A stretch of DNA of 64,000 nt from Rachicladosporium sp. CCFEE 5018 (Eukaryota > Ascomycota > Dothideomycetes > Cladosporiales > Cladosporiaceae): assembly GCA_002077045.2 (NCBI GenBank), contig KZ111140.1:2891071-2955070 (forward strand), written 5' to 3'. The notes under the pieces were generated by a model, which saw only the letters and a list, made by a program, of their open reading frames with translations, ran no database searches and was not told where the DNA came from. Below, in pieces: positions 10,523 to 21,671 of the stretch. The position numbers were made by a program, and so were the translations under genes. The number at the start of each line of letters is the position of its first letter. The stretch's first letter is position 1.

Positions 10523-12003
10523 GGGAAAAGCTAGTCACACTGGGACAAGACGAAGGGAATGCTCATACATGGATCGACTCTCCTCTGGCACTCCGAAGAC
10601 CGACCAGATCAGCGACAGATCCGACATGCTATGGTTTTCATCGCCTGCAGGGTTAGACACACGCGGACAGATGACCTACCGACTATCCACTCCGTCAGCA
10701 CTGTCGGTGCCGTCAGCGGCTTCATCGCGCCAACACGATCTGCTCCACGGTTTACTGGGCTGCGGCAGCACCAGGAGAATGTTCCGGGTATGGACCAGTG
10801 TCCAGGATCAGCTTTGCGAAATGCCAAGGCGAAGCTTGACAGAGACAAGCTGCGATACAGTACCCGACGATCTACCAAGTCCAGATCAGCGGCCAGGAGT
10901 CCACGTGGTTTTGCAGATGGGGCCAGGGTGGGTCATTGCTGCAGTGCAAGCGAACCGTGTCATGTCACTTGCACATGTCGCGTGCGAGGCTGATAAAGCG
11001 GCATATAGCCGGGTATGAAGTCGCGGACGAGAGGCTACCCGGAGAATCGCCAGGTCGGCATTGAAAGAGTGATTGAAACGACCATAGCACTGTACCTGCA
11101 TGATTGCCTTGACTCGTGCTTTGACAACTCTCAATCTCCCCCCCAAGATGTACGTGGTGCAATTACGTGTCGCACCACCGCGTTCTACTTACAGTTCTCT
11201 CATCATCGATACGACAGTCGACCGTACGTCGCGACATTGTAGCATCCACCACATCTCACCCATTTACGCCTTATGCACTATCATCTACATATATTGCGAT
11301 GCGGCTCAATCAAGCATTTGAGCGACACACCAGCAATGCTTGCTGCAGCTTGTCTGTCTCCACTCAGCCGCTAGCGACGCCATTCGTTACCTCGAATCTC
11401 ACTTTACCCGGACTCGACCCTGCACTCTTTCACAATCGCCACGCAGACACCGGGCATGGAGAATACCCACCGTCTCGTTCCTGGAACTAGTGCTGTGGGG
11501 ACTCCAAGCTTTCTGCCCCGGCGCGGCTTGTTTGTGGAGCTGGTCTTGCTTGGTGGTGCTTGGGCGGGTGGAGCACTGGACTTCGAACGCGATACGTATG
11601 TACGCTGCGCTCGCTTTGAGGCCTCGGCGCGGGAGCAACTCCTTGACTTCTACCTTGCGCTGCTGACCTGTGGGTCAATCATTCGGATGCGGTAGGTGCG
11701 ATTGTTCAGTGACGGCTTGGTCCGCAACACCATGTCGTTTCGACCGCCTACGGGTCTTCCACGGAGAGCCCAGCGCTTTATCCGGACCGGTTCCTGCACC
11801 GGAGTAGGTATTGACAGATCGTTGCCACTATGGCTCGGCTGGCGATTGACATTGCAGCACGCAGGCGGCCGGTCTCCTGGTCAGGCCAGGCTAATTGACC
11901 GTGGTGAGTGCGCATATATGTCCGCAGCGCCTCCCTCTTGCCTTTCGAGGATGCAAGCCTATCATCGATCATATCTCTTGACTTTCCTTCAACAACCGCC
12001 AAG
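10523..12003. other. Intergenic, no gene supported
   Basis: About 1.5 kb. Several overlapping frames of 75-150 codons exist on both strands (longest about 10569-11018), but none shows a domain, signal peptide or a clear intron structure. It probably contains the tim22 3' flank and the xylanase promoter. Confidence 0.4.
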
Positions 12004-13502
12004 ATGTCTACACGCTCGTTGTTGACCCTAGGTCTTCTGGCCTCGACAGCCTTCGCTGCACCGAACTGGGCGGCGACCAGCACCACGACCGTGACCAAGA
12101 CCACGACCGAGCACGAGACCAAGACTAAGACCACGACGGTTCATGAGACGAAGACTAAGACCGAGACCGAGACTAAGACCAAGACGACCACGCTCAAGCC
12201 GACTGTCACCGTCACAGGCTCTTGCTCCGCCCCGCTGTCGAGCTCCACGTCAATCTCCAAGACCTCGTCCTCCTCGACTTCTGCGTCCAGCAGCGCCTCG
12301 TCAGCCACGAGCTCACCGAGCAGCGTCACCTCAGCGACCTCGACCACGTCGTCGACCACCAACACCAACCCAACGATTACCAAGACCGCCACGGATGTCC
12401 CCACGGCCACAGCCTCCGGCCTCAATGTCGCCGCCAAGAACGCCGGCAAGCGCTGGCTCGGTACCGCAGCCGATATCCCGGGTACTGGTGAGGGCGCTGA
12501 CCCTTACTACTTGGCTGAGTTCAACAATGCCAACGAGTTCGGCGAAGCCACCCCAGCCAACACGATGAAATTCTTCGCCACCGAGCCCCAACAGAACGTC
12601 TTCAACTTCACCGGCGGCGACTACTTCGTGCAGCAGGCCAAGGCCTCCGGCAAGGAGATCCGCTGCCACAACCTCATCTGGGCGAACCAGCTCTCCGACT
12701 GGGTCACCTCGCCAGCCGTGCCATGGACAAACGCCACGCTGACCGCTGCGCTCCGCAACCACGTCACCAAGGTCATCGAGCACTCCGGCGACGACTGCTA
12801 CAGCTGGGACGTTGTGAACGAGCCGCTCTCTGACAGCCCGGCGGGTGCATGGGCCGCGAATGTCTGGTACAACACCATTGGCGAGGAGTACTTCTTCCAA
12901 GCCTTTGACGCTGCCACTCAGGCGGTCAAGGCCAACAACTTGGCCGTCAGGCTCTACGTCAACGACTACAACATCGAGTATCTCGGCAACAAGTCTATCG
13001 CTACGCAGGGTCTGGTCAAAGAGCTCAAGTCTAGGGGTCTGCAGATCGATGGTGTAGGACTTGAGTCTCACTTTATCGCTGGCGAGACACCCGCCAAGGC
13101 GGACCAGGTCGCTAACATGCAGGCTTTCACTGCGCTTGACGTTGATGTCGTGGTCACTGAGCTTGATGTGAGACTTGATCTGCCGGCTACTGCTGCCAGC
13201 GAGTCGCAGCAGAAGCTGGACTACTACAACACTGTCGCCGCTTGTGTTAGCGTGGCGAGATGTGTTGGTGTTGTTGTATGGGACTTTGTTGGTAAGTTGA
13301 CATCTTCAGACTATACTCAATTGACAACAGGGACTGACTTTTCCTTACAGACACCTACTCCTGGATCCCAAGCACCTTCCCCGGCCAAGGCTACGGCGAC
13401 CTGTTCCTGCAGCCCGGTGGTGCCAACACGCCTCTGGTCAAGAAGGAGGCTTACGATGGTGTGCTTGAGGCTCTTGAGGGTCTGGCTGAGATCGCTGCTT
13501 AG
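12004..13502 (+). CDS. Secreted GH10 endo-beta-1,4-xylanase with Thr/Lys/Ser-rich N-terminal linker
   Basis: Retaining endo-xylanase, extracellular, 479 aa. Exon 1 is 12004-13291, exon 2 is 13351-13502; the 59-nt intron (GTAAGT...TTACAG) joins VVWDFV to DTYSWIPSTFPGQGYGD. Signal peptide MSTRSLLTLGLLASTAFA, then about 130 residues rich in Thr, Lys, Glu and Ser (repeats such as TKTTT and ETKTKT), then the GH10 barrel. Catalytic acid/base is Glu273 in WDVVNEP and the nucleophile is Glu386 in VVTELDV. CHNLIWANQLSDW is the conserved strand-3 motif. No cellulose-binding Cys module is visible; the repeat linker may be glycosylated. Confidence 0.93.
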
Positions 13503-13622
13503 ATGCTTTGCAGATCCTCTCGTAGTCTATCTAGATATGAACAGCCACTTTATCCACCCATGCTTATAATTCGTGTCAAAATGCAAAGCGTGTCTATTTC
13601 ATTCGTCATACGTGCTGCGACT

Positions 13623-15578
13623 TTAATCATCACCATCACGATCTGCCTTGGCCTTCTTCTCCGACCTCAACTTCTCCTCCGCCACCTCTTGCATCCACCC
13701 CCCTGCCTTCTCAATCGCAGTCTCAGGCTCCTTCTTCCACCTCATCAGGAAGTTCTGGATCTCTGCAGGCGTAAACGTATCATCTGGCAACAACCCAGCG
13801 AACTCCTCCGCTAGATGGGTCAGCTTTTCTTCGGCCTTCTCGTCATCTGCCGCCGCTTCATGCTTCGCTGCACTCTTTACAGCCACGCCTGTGGTAGTGC
13901 TTGGTACGGTCAACGGCGTGGCTGTGTACATCCTAACGAAAAGCTCCTTGATCTGCTCTCTCATAGCCATGCGGAAGCCTACGCGGCGATCCACTCTGCC
14001 AGGTCTCACCAACGCTGCGTCCAGCTCGTCCGGGTGATTGGTCGTCATGATCAAGACTCTGCCCTCATGAGTAGCAACGCCGTCTATGGCGTTTAGCAGG
14101 CCGGAGAGAGTGATGCCTTGCGTCGTGCTGTTGTTGTTGTTGTTATTGTTACTATTGTCGTTGGTCTTCTGTCCGCGGCCACGACGATTAATAGTTTTGG
14201 CTGGTGTGGCACTTGTGTCGGCTGGCGTGGAGGAGAGTGATTTGATCTCGCGAGCCAGGTCGGTGAGGGTGTAATTTGAAAGATTGTCGGCTGCGGTTTT
14301 GTCGTCGGTCTTCGTCTTCGTGTCTTCCTTGCCTTTAATGCCGTTGACGACGTGCGTGCCGTTGACTCCGTTCACGGCCTTCTCCGTCTGCGCATCACTT
14401 TTCACCACCCCGTTCACCTTCTCAACCTCTTCCTTCTTCTTCTCCTTCTTCCCCTCCTTCCCATCCTCAGCACTGCCATCTCTCACCAGCCCTGCGGCGT
14501 CAACATCTTCAAGCAACACTACACATCGTCTCGGCAGCCCATTGAACAGTCCCATGAGATCTCCCTCCCCCAGCCCCGCCTCCGTAAGGCTAATAACATA
14601 GATCTCCAGCCCAAAGATCCCCGCAAGCGCAAAGCTCAAGCTCGTCTTTCCCGTCCCGGGCGGCCCATGAAACAAATACCCCCTTCGATAAGGAATTCCC
14701 CTGGTAGCATACCAATGCGGCGAAGCCGGCGAGAGAAACTCGTTCATGTCCTCCACAATCATCTTCTTCTGCGCCGAATCCAAGATCACAGTGTCCATCG
14801 GCCGGCTCGGTCGCGACGAAGTCTTGCTCCAGGCACCTGCGTACCTAGCACGGTCTTTGGGCGTCGGGTGTCGGATGGTGGTGGTGTGGCGTTTCTTCTC
14901 CAGACTCCAGGACTTGATTTCTCGCAGAAGAGACTTGATGGGCTGCGTGGTGCGGCCTATGCAGTCCAGTTGCAGGATATCGTCTTGTTGGGAGTTACCC
15001 CACGAGACTTGGATGTTTTGCTGCGCTGGTTTGCGCGAGCGTTTGAAGATCAGTAGGCGGGAATTGTGGATGATGAAGTGCCGGCCGTAGTAGGGCTCGT
15101 AGCGTGGCGGAGTACGGGCGGCCCATTTATTGTAATCGAAAAGACCCGAGGCGCTGAGAGTTTCTTCCGAGGAGGAGAAGTCGTTGGCATCTTCCCACTG
15201 GCTGCCACGCTGTGTCTTGGCTGTCACGGAGCGGTGGTATCGCGAGGAATCGCGGGCATCTAGCCAGGACATGACCATGTCGAAAAGATCATCCGAGTCG
15301 TCTATGTAGACTGACGAGACCAGGAAGTAGCGGAAACCGGCTTCAAGCTGCTCAAGTATGTATCGGCCGCCTTTCGAGATCGCGATGGCGAGCACGCCCA
15401 AGGTGACGAAGATGGAGATATCCAGACCGAAAGCAGATTGGCAGTAGGTGGAGATCAAGCTGTAGCCGGGAATGAGGGCATCGAGGATGTTGGGCGAGAT
15501 GTCGGTCATATTGAGTGGGTGCGATGAGTTTGTGCCCTCCATCGATGGGAGGGCTCGCGATAGCTTGCGGAAATCCAT
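13623..15578 (-). CDS. BCS1-like mitochondrial AAA ATPase
   Basis: Relative of Bcs1, the inner-membrane AAA chaperone that moves the folded Rieske protein; 651 aa, intronless. N-terminal membrane helix at about residues 53-72 (ISIFVTLGVLAIAI), BCS1_N domain with RYEPYYGRHFIIHNSRLL, then AAA: Walker A GPPGTGKTS at about 305, Walker B VVLLEDVDAAG at about 350, and MTTNHPDELDAALVRPGRVD (sensor 1/arginine-finger region). Between Walker B and SGLLNAIDG lies an insertion of over 120 residues, rich in Lys/Glu and including a run of seven Asn. It is longer than Bcs1 itself, so it is probably one of the fungal Bcs1 paralogues rather than the Rieske chaperone. Convergent with the xylanase gene. Confidence 0.85.
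   Translation of the reverse strand: MDFRKLSRALPSMEGTNSSHPLNMTDISPNILDALIPGYSLISTYCQSAFGLDISIFVTLGVLAIAISKGGRYILEQLEAGFRYFLVSSVYIDDSDDLFDMVMSWLDARDSSRYHRSVTAKTQRGSQWEDANDFSSSEETLSASGLFDYNKWAARTPPRYEPYYGRHFIIHNSRLLIFKRSRKPAQQNIQVSWGNSQQDDILQLDCIGRTTQPIKSLLREIKSWSLEKKRHTTTIRHPTPKDRARYAGAWSKTSSRPSRPMDTVILDSAQKKMIVEDMNEFLSPASPHWYATRGIPYRRGYLFHGPPGTGKTSLSFALAGIFGLEIYVISLTEAGLGEGDLMGLFNGLPRRCVVLLEDVDAAGLVRDGSAEDGKEGKKEKKKEEVEKVNGVVKSDAQTEKAVNGVNGTHVVNGIKGKEDTKTKTDDKTAADNLSNYTLTDLAREIKSLSSTPADTSATPAKTINRRGRGQKTNDNSNNNNNNNSTTQGITLSGLLNAIDGVATHEGRVLIMTTNHPDELDAALVRPGRVDRRVGFRMAMREQIKELFVRMYTATPLTVPSTTTGVAVKSAAKHEAAADDEKAEEKLTHLAEEFAGLLPDDTFTPAEIQNFLMRWKKEPETAIEKAGGWMQEVAEEKLRSEKKAKADRDGDD
14110..14165. 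repeat. Trinucleotide (gtt/aac) microsatellite inside the BCS1-like gene
   Basis: Imperfect gtt/att repeats, coding on the minus strand for an Asn run in the insertion of the AAA domain. Likely length-variable. Confidence 0.8.
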
Positions 15579-16545
15579 GATAGGCGTCTATGTGGACAGT
15601 GATGCGAGAAGCCGCAGACCTACGTCCTTCAGATAATGGCCTAGGCTCACCCGGCGGATCGCGAGTACGATAGGCAGGCGATGAGACACAGCAAAGTATC
15701 AGGTAATGACAGACTCTTCCTTTGCACTGCTGTTTGTGTACCTCTGGCTCAGGTTACAACAATGATACCTAGACAAAAGAGACAATCTCGCCTACCTTTA
15801 TACTTACATAGTCTACGTACCTCGCCACGCATCATAAGCTAGCCTGCACTGCAGCCTACAACGCCGCAGAGACAAGCATACGCCGCGAAGCTTGCTGGTG
15901 ACTCAGGCTCACGGGTGCTGTATGTCCAACAAATCGCAGCCATACATTCTCTTTGACTGGATTTGACGTGCAGTAGCTGCACCGGTGTGGCTGCATGTAT
16001 CGCAGGGCTGATGTGCCTTGTGATTCACACTGCTGAGGTGGCAAGGCTGTGCAGAACTTGCAGACTTGGTTGCAGCGGCTCGGCCGACAGGTCCGGCGAA
16101 ACGTGGGGCTTGGCGAGCGGCTTGACGACGTTAACCGGAACAGACCTACGAGGACATCAGCGCGATGGGTATCGTGAAAAGTGAGGAGCCGATGGGTTTG
16201 CAGAAGCACATGTCCATTGCATTCCGCCCTCGCGCGCACTCGGCGTCACGAGTCGATCGAGCCGGCTATATACAGCACACCCTTCATCCTCCTACCCTAC
16301 CCAGCATCCCGATGAAGTACCCATCCCTCGCAATGCCCAAGCCCAGTGCCCAACACAGCAGCCACCGTCGGCAAGAAGAAGTCGATAGAGAGAAGCCTCG
16401 TCATCACCACATACCATCGTCGGAAGTTTTGTACACGCGAGAACCAGCCCCGCGAAAGCAGCAGCGGTGCCTTCAATCAAGCGCTGAAAGGACATTGGCT
16501 ATGCATAACGCCAGTGCATGCTATCCACTTGCTCGAGCGCCAAGG
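15579..16545. other. Intergenic between two minus-strand genes
   Basis: About 970 bp holding the promoter of the BCS1-like gene and the 3' flank of the DUF1996 gene. Short frames only; no motif recognised. Confidence 0.4.
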
Positions 16546-18173
16546 CTAGCGGCGCGCGCCGCGCTGGTGGTGGACGTGCTGGTGTAGGTGGCGGCGGTGC
16601 TTCGAGGGCGCTGTTGCGGTTGCCGTGACGGTGACCTCGACTTCTTGGATGTAAAGCTCCACCACCTCGTTGCCTTGGGTGTAGGTCGTAGTCGAGATGA
16701 TGTCGTCTGCAGGCGATGCGTCGGCGATCGACGGCGAATCGGTGATCAGTGAGGCCGGAGCGACGTAGGTGCTGCTGGGCGCTTCATAGCTGGACGTAGG
16801 CGCTTCGTAGCTGGAGGAGGTGGGTTCGGCCTCGGCGTGCAAGCGATTTGCGCCAGAAGAGTACATAGCGACAATGATACCGCCTTGCGCGGTCGAGGTG
16901 AGTGAAGGGTTCGCAGCCGAGTACGTCAGCGTCGGCAGAGCGAATGAGGTCTCGGCGGTCGTCGACGGTAGTCCAGTCGTCTGAGCGCCACCACGACCAG
17001 CGATCGGGAAAGCAGTAGCAGGCTGCGGGCCATCTTGGACGGGGACATCCACTGGCAGGCCATCGAGAGGACCCTCACAGTCCTCGCCCTTCAATGCATC
17101 AGGCACCGGGAAGGTGCACTTCGCAGCATCGCTGTCATCCTGGATTGTAAAGTGAGGGCAATCCTGGACATTGCCAGAGTCATTGGTGCAGTCATCGATG
17201 GCGCTCTGTAAGTAGTCGGCCGACTTCCATCCCATGATGAAGTCGCCGTGATACCCGGTGCCGACTGGATCACCATACGACAGCACGAACTTCCCGCCCT
17301 TGCCGATGTACTGATTGGTTGCAAAGATGCTCTCATAGAAGATGAACGGGTGGTGGGTGTCGTAACCTTCAGGGCAATTGCCTTCCTTCACCAAGCTGGG
17401 GTATGCCATGTGCGACTTGTGGTCATGCGAATCCTTCTCGCCGTTACTGCAGCTCGGGAATGCAAGCTCGAGACGGAGACCACTCAGGCAGTTGGCATCG
17501 AGGTAATCGCGATCGGGGAATTGGTGACGGTACAGCGACGGCTCAGGGGCCTTGTTATAATTGAGGCAGTTGAACCCAATCGCGCGCTGCTGCAGGAAGA
17601 ACTGGTCCGTTGGGTCCGTTGGCCAGATGCTCAGCTCTGCATCAGGAAAGCTACCGGTGAAGTTGCGGACGTTCTTGCTGCCAGCGATCATCTGGAAGCC
17701 CTCGGGAAAGGCCTTCAAGTCGTCGAGGTACAACAGGTAGTAGCTGAAACTTTGTCAGTGTTGCACATGACTGGTAAAGCAAGAAGTCCGTACGCCAGCA
17801 TTCCTCCAACCTGCTGCACAGCTTCGGTCTTCCCATCATCCGACTGCCAATACAACATTGGCGTCCAGTACGCAGACTGATCTTCGATGACTCCACACGA
17901 CGTGCAGTTCAGGTCGCCACCAGTCTGTGTAAGGTCCTCGTAAGTGGTCGTCATGCCGAAGTCTACCCTAAGATTAGTCTCCCGTTACAAGGCAAGAGCG
18001 AAGCAGCACTCACTTCCACCTCCGAAGATCGAATGGACGTGGTCAGAGATCTCGCCTGGGTCCATGAGAGGATCCATGCGAGCGAGCCCAGTACGTGAGC
18101 GACATGGCATGCGCCAGAAGGCTGATGCGCTGCCCACGAGGGCCAGCGCGGTGGCGGCGCGGGAGTTGCGCAT
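16546..18173 (-). CDS. Secreted DUF1996 protein with Ser/Tyr/Ala-rich tail
   Basis: Extracellular fungal protein of unknown function, 508 aa. Three exons: 18173-18014, 17962-17794, 17743-16546, with introns of 51 and 50 nt. The first junction restores HSIFGGGNFGMTTTYEDL, a DUF1996 signature, and the second gives GGMLAYYLLYLDDL. Signal peptide MRNSRAATALALVGSASA. The DUF1996 core (DHVHSIFGG, NLCLR-like SGLRLELAFPSC, DTHHPFIFYESIF, GDPVGTGYHGDFIMGW) covers about residues 25-350. The tail has SSYEAP repeats and ends in a His/Arg-rich stretch (KHRRHLHQHVHHQRGARR). No WSC domain seen. Confidence 0.9.
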
Positions 18174-19861
18174 CTCAAGCTTGGGGTGGTGGTGTTGTCA
18201 GGTCAACTGGGTCTACCAGCAGCGAGTCCAGTCGCAGTGATGGAGATGGTGCAGTATAGTGACGCGAAGCGTTCAAACGTGGGCCAGATCCAGTCTTGGC
18301 TGTCTACGCGTTCAAATTCGGATGGTGTGTTGAGTGGGAGTGCTTGCGTTTGTATGTCGCTCCAAGATCCGCTTTGCCCTGCAAATGAATGTGGATAGAC
18401 GAGACCGCCTATTGTCCGAGCGCTTGGCACGATCAACGCATGTGAAAATGAGTGAATTTGATTGTGAATGAGCGTGGTATCTTGTGAAAGCAGGTGGCGA
18501 GTGGAAGTCAGGGCGGACGGTGGCTGGAATGTAGGAGCAGAGCAGACGTGAGGTGTGTGAAACCCAGGGCGGCTGTTTCGCAGGAGGTCAATGTGGGTGA
18601 TTGGCTTCGGTACCTGCGTCACTAGCGCGCCCCACTTTGAGACCAGAATAAGATTGCGCCAAACGAGCGGTGGAAGTGACGACTGGGCAGTGTGGTGGTA
18701 TTGCAGGAGTGTCTTGTGATCAGGGAGGAGTCAGGTCACAGCAGCTTGTGCCCAGCGCCAGTGATGAGCTGGAGAATGAGATACGCTCAATGTATGGCCT
18801 GTAAGTGAGGCATATTGCGCCTTGCAGACATACCAAGGCATACCAAGGCCGGCGTCTGCTTGATCGCCATGCGCCTTGCCGCAGTCGATATCGTGCGGCG
18901 CGCACGCGCCCATATGGCGATCTTGTTTCAAGCGGACGGCTATCGGGAAGGATTGCAGGCAACGAGCTGTTGCTATTGCTGTACAGTAACCACATCATCT
19001 CCCTCCGATGAACTCATGGCGCCACGTGGTGTGATGTTCAATGAGATCGCCATCGTTGCGGGACAGATATGAGATGCCGATTCAATGTCGACGGTGTGTA
19101 GCGACATGAGTGGGCAAACCAGCACGCCGCACCGGCACTCATCACGGTGTACACGCGGCTATCCGATAGCTGGGATCGGGACTTCGGCAGGCTCACGCAA
19201 TCCTGTACCATTCATCGCAGGCAACGACTGGCGCTCCTTGTGCAAATCTCCTCTCCCAGTATAACGTTGTGTAGCCGTTCGGATCCTGCGCGCTGGGAAG
19301 GTGGACAGCTCCGACCAGTGAGGTTACTCGGGCCCTCAGCTTGACCACTGCGACACCGTACACTCGCGCTCAGCCTTGCTGAAATTGCGCTCGTGTGACG
19401 CGATGCTCACAGGCGCGATTGTGGCAGATAGGTGAAGAGTGATCGATATTCCTCCACTTCTTGACCGATTTGAGCAGCGAACTATAATCTTATCAGCTTG
19501 CTCACGGCAATGAAGCGCCCTGTTGCCACATGCGTGAGAGTCCCAGATCCGGAGCTATGGGACTGCGGAGCACACGCTCGGTTCCCGATAACAGACGAGA
19601 CACGCACTGTGGCAGCTACGTGCGAGATGGTCTTGTAGCGTTCAAATCCCGGAGTAATGGGCTATCCGAGCATCTACTTACCTTAGCGCTGTATTAACAA
19701 ACCTCATGACTACTGAAAATGCAAAGTGAGCATAAGTGAGAGGATGGAAGATAGAGTGACCATGGACGTTACTCTGCTTGCGGGCTATCTGCCAGTGACA
19801 GCACATTCAGCCAAACCGCTAATCTCAAGCACCCCCTCATGCACAAACCAGACACCTGCGT
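18174..19861. other. Long intergenic region, nothing recognised
   Basis: About 1.7 kb between the DUF1996 start and the L4 stop, both on the minus strand. Only short frames in both strands; no tRNA-like T-arm or repeat structure seen. Confidence 0.4.
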
Positions 19862-21156
19862 CTAGTTCTCGTGCAGCGCTGACTCGAACGTAGCATCCTT
19901 AGCCGCGATCTTGCCCTGGTCCACCTTGACGTGACCCAGCCCATCCTTCGAGTACTGCGCAGCGTACGGGTTGAGGCGGAGAAGGATCTGCCTGTTGTTG
20001 AGCGGGTTCTTCTTCTGCACAACCGTGCGCTTTGTGACAGCACCACCCTTGACGGGGCGGAGCACACTTTGGACCTCAGTGCTGTTGATGAGCTTGTTGA
20101 GGTCTGGCTGTGCGACACTGCTGGAGGGAAGGAGGAAGTCGCGCTTGAGCTCCGACGGCTCGGTGGTGCTGCCGTAGATCGAGTCGAGGGCGGAGAACGC
20201 AGACGATGTCCAGATTACGAAGCGGCCGAGATGACCACCAGGGGCGAGCTGGAGGAGATTGAGAGCGTAGACGTCGCAAGTCTCGACACCTGGGATGTTG
20301 CGGAAGGAGCGCACGATGTCCTTGCCGTCCTTGACTGGGTCGTAGACAACGAGAGGACCGCGACGCTGGGTGTGGCGCCTGTTGCGGAGCTTGCCCTTGC
20401 CTGCGCGGAGCTTGCGAGAGTTCTTCACCTTCTCGACATCGGCATCGGCACCGACTGACTTGAGGAGTGCGACGGCGGAAGAGGTCTTCTTGATGGAGCC
20501 GTCGGTGAAGGCAGCGCTGGAAATGACGAGAGGGACCTCGGGGACAGATGTGACGTGGTGACCGCGGGCGAGGAGAAGAGCAGCGCTGGAGGAGGCAGCG
20601 ATGGCGGAGGCAGTAGCGAAGCGCCTGATAGCTTGTTAGCTGGGAGTCCAGTACTTATCTCCACTGAGCAACTCACTTCTGTCCAAGGTTGATCTTCTGG
20701 TGCCACTTGCGCCACACCTTTGTGGGAGCGAACATGCGACCGGAACGGCACATGTTACCGTACGCAGCCTGACCAGCGCGGTGAGTACCACCACCAGAGA
20801 CACGCGGAATACGGGCAACAGCGCGGCCTGAACGTTGTCAGTGTTGTCCTCATTTGCATCGCTCAATGCGCCTTCTTCGCTGCAGTGTCCAACATACCAG
20901 TACCCCAAGACTCAGCACTAGTTTGGTGTCCGGCCTTCTCGCTCACAGCGTACGGCTGCCTCTTGTTCTTCGCCATGCCGGTGTGCACAGTCCTGCATTC
21001 TGATCAGCCCTTTATACTATTCTCCCGTCATTGCAAAGAGTCGTACTGGACGATATCCGGGCGGATCGGGGCCTTGAAGACCTGGGGAAGGGTGAGGGTA
21101 TCGCTACCAGCGGCGCCATCGGCGCCGTGGACGGTGACGGTAGGACGGCTCGACAT
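19862..21156 (-). CDS. rpl4: 60S ribosomal protein L4 (uL4)
   Basis: Structural protein of the large ribosomal subunit lining the exit tunnel; 372 aa, normal length. Four exons: 21156-21047, 20992-20898, 20827-20677, 20624-19862; introns of 54, 70 and 52 nt. Splicing yields RPDIVQ-TVHTGMAKNKRQPYAVS, SWGTG-RAVARIPRVSGGGTHRAG, NLGQK-RFATASA. The block RAGKGKLRNRRHTQRRGPLVVY and NLLQLAPGGHLGRFVIWT are hallmark L4 sequences. Introns concentrated at the 5' end are usual for fungal ribosomal protein genes. Confidence 0.97.
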
Positions 21157-21671
21157 CGTTGCTGTGTTGTTAGTATACCGTTCGTCGACAGCGATGGTAG
21201 CCGGCGTTGGTCGTCAAATTCGAAGGTGGTGGATCCGAAGTCTTGGCATTTGATTCTCAGGCAGCATATCAGGCGTCAAGATTGCTGGCGTCTAAGAACA
21301 CGCGCCATGTCCTCTTTCTCGCAGTCCTGTATGCTACCCATTCCGCCGAATGCCGTCCGGCTCATCTGCATGACATCCACATGTCATCAATTTCATTGAC
21401 GAACTTCTTACTCATGATGCTTGTGCTAGGCGTAGAGCAAGCCAAGTCAACGATGCTGTTTCTGTACGCGCCCACAGAGCACAGCGCTATTTGTGGCGCG
21501 TATGCTGTGCCGCAATGTGTGCTACGATATGTAGGTCCGCGAAGGTACTATGGGAGGCCGTTTCTCTTGTTCTGCGTTTCATTGTTCGTAGAGAGTGTCG
21601 TCTGCTGGGTCAATCTCCTGTTTCAATTGGTCGCGAGTATCGACGCAGGTTGGCCAGACTGGTAAGCTGAC
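21157..21671. promoter_or_regulatory. Divergent promoter: rpl4 (-) and DUF3433 gene (+)
   Basis: 515 bp between two outward-facing start codons. No coding sequence is supported, though an open frame crosses part of it. It must hold the strong ribosomal-protein promoter. Confidence 0.5.

Noticed and set aside
12331..13071. 246-codon minus-strand frame opposite the xylanase
   Set aside because: Val/Gly/Leu-rich antisense shadow of the GH10 exon.
19620..19660. tRNA-like T-arm (gttcaaatccc)
   Set aside because: Flanks do not form the five-base stem and no acceptor or anticodon arm is found nearby.
19931..20458. 175-codon plus-strand frame opposite rpl4
   Set aside because: Antisense shadow of a highly conserved ribosomal protein exon.
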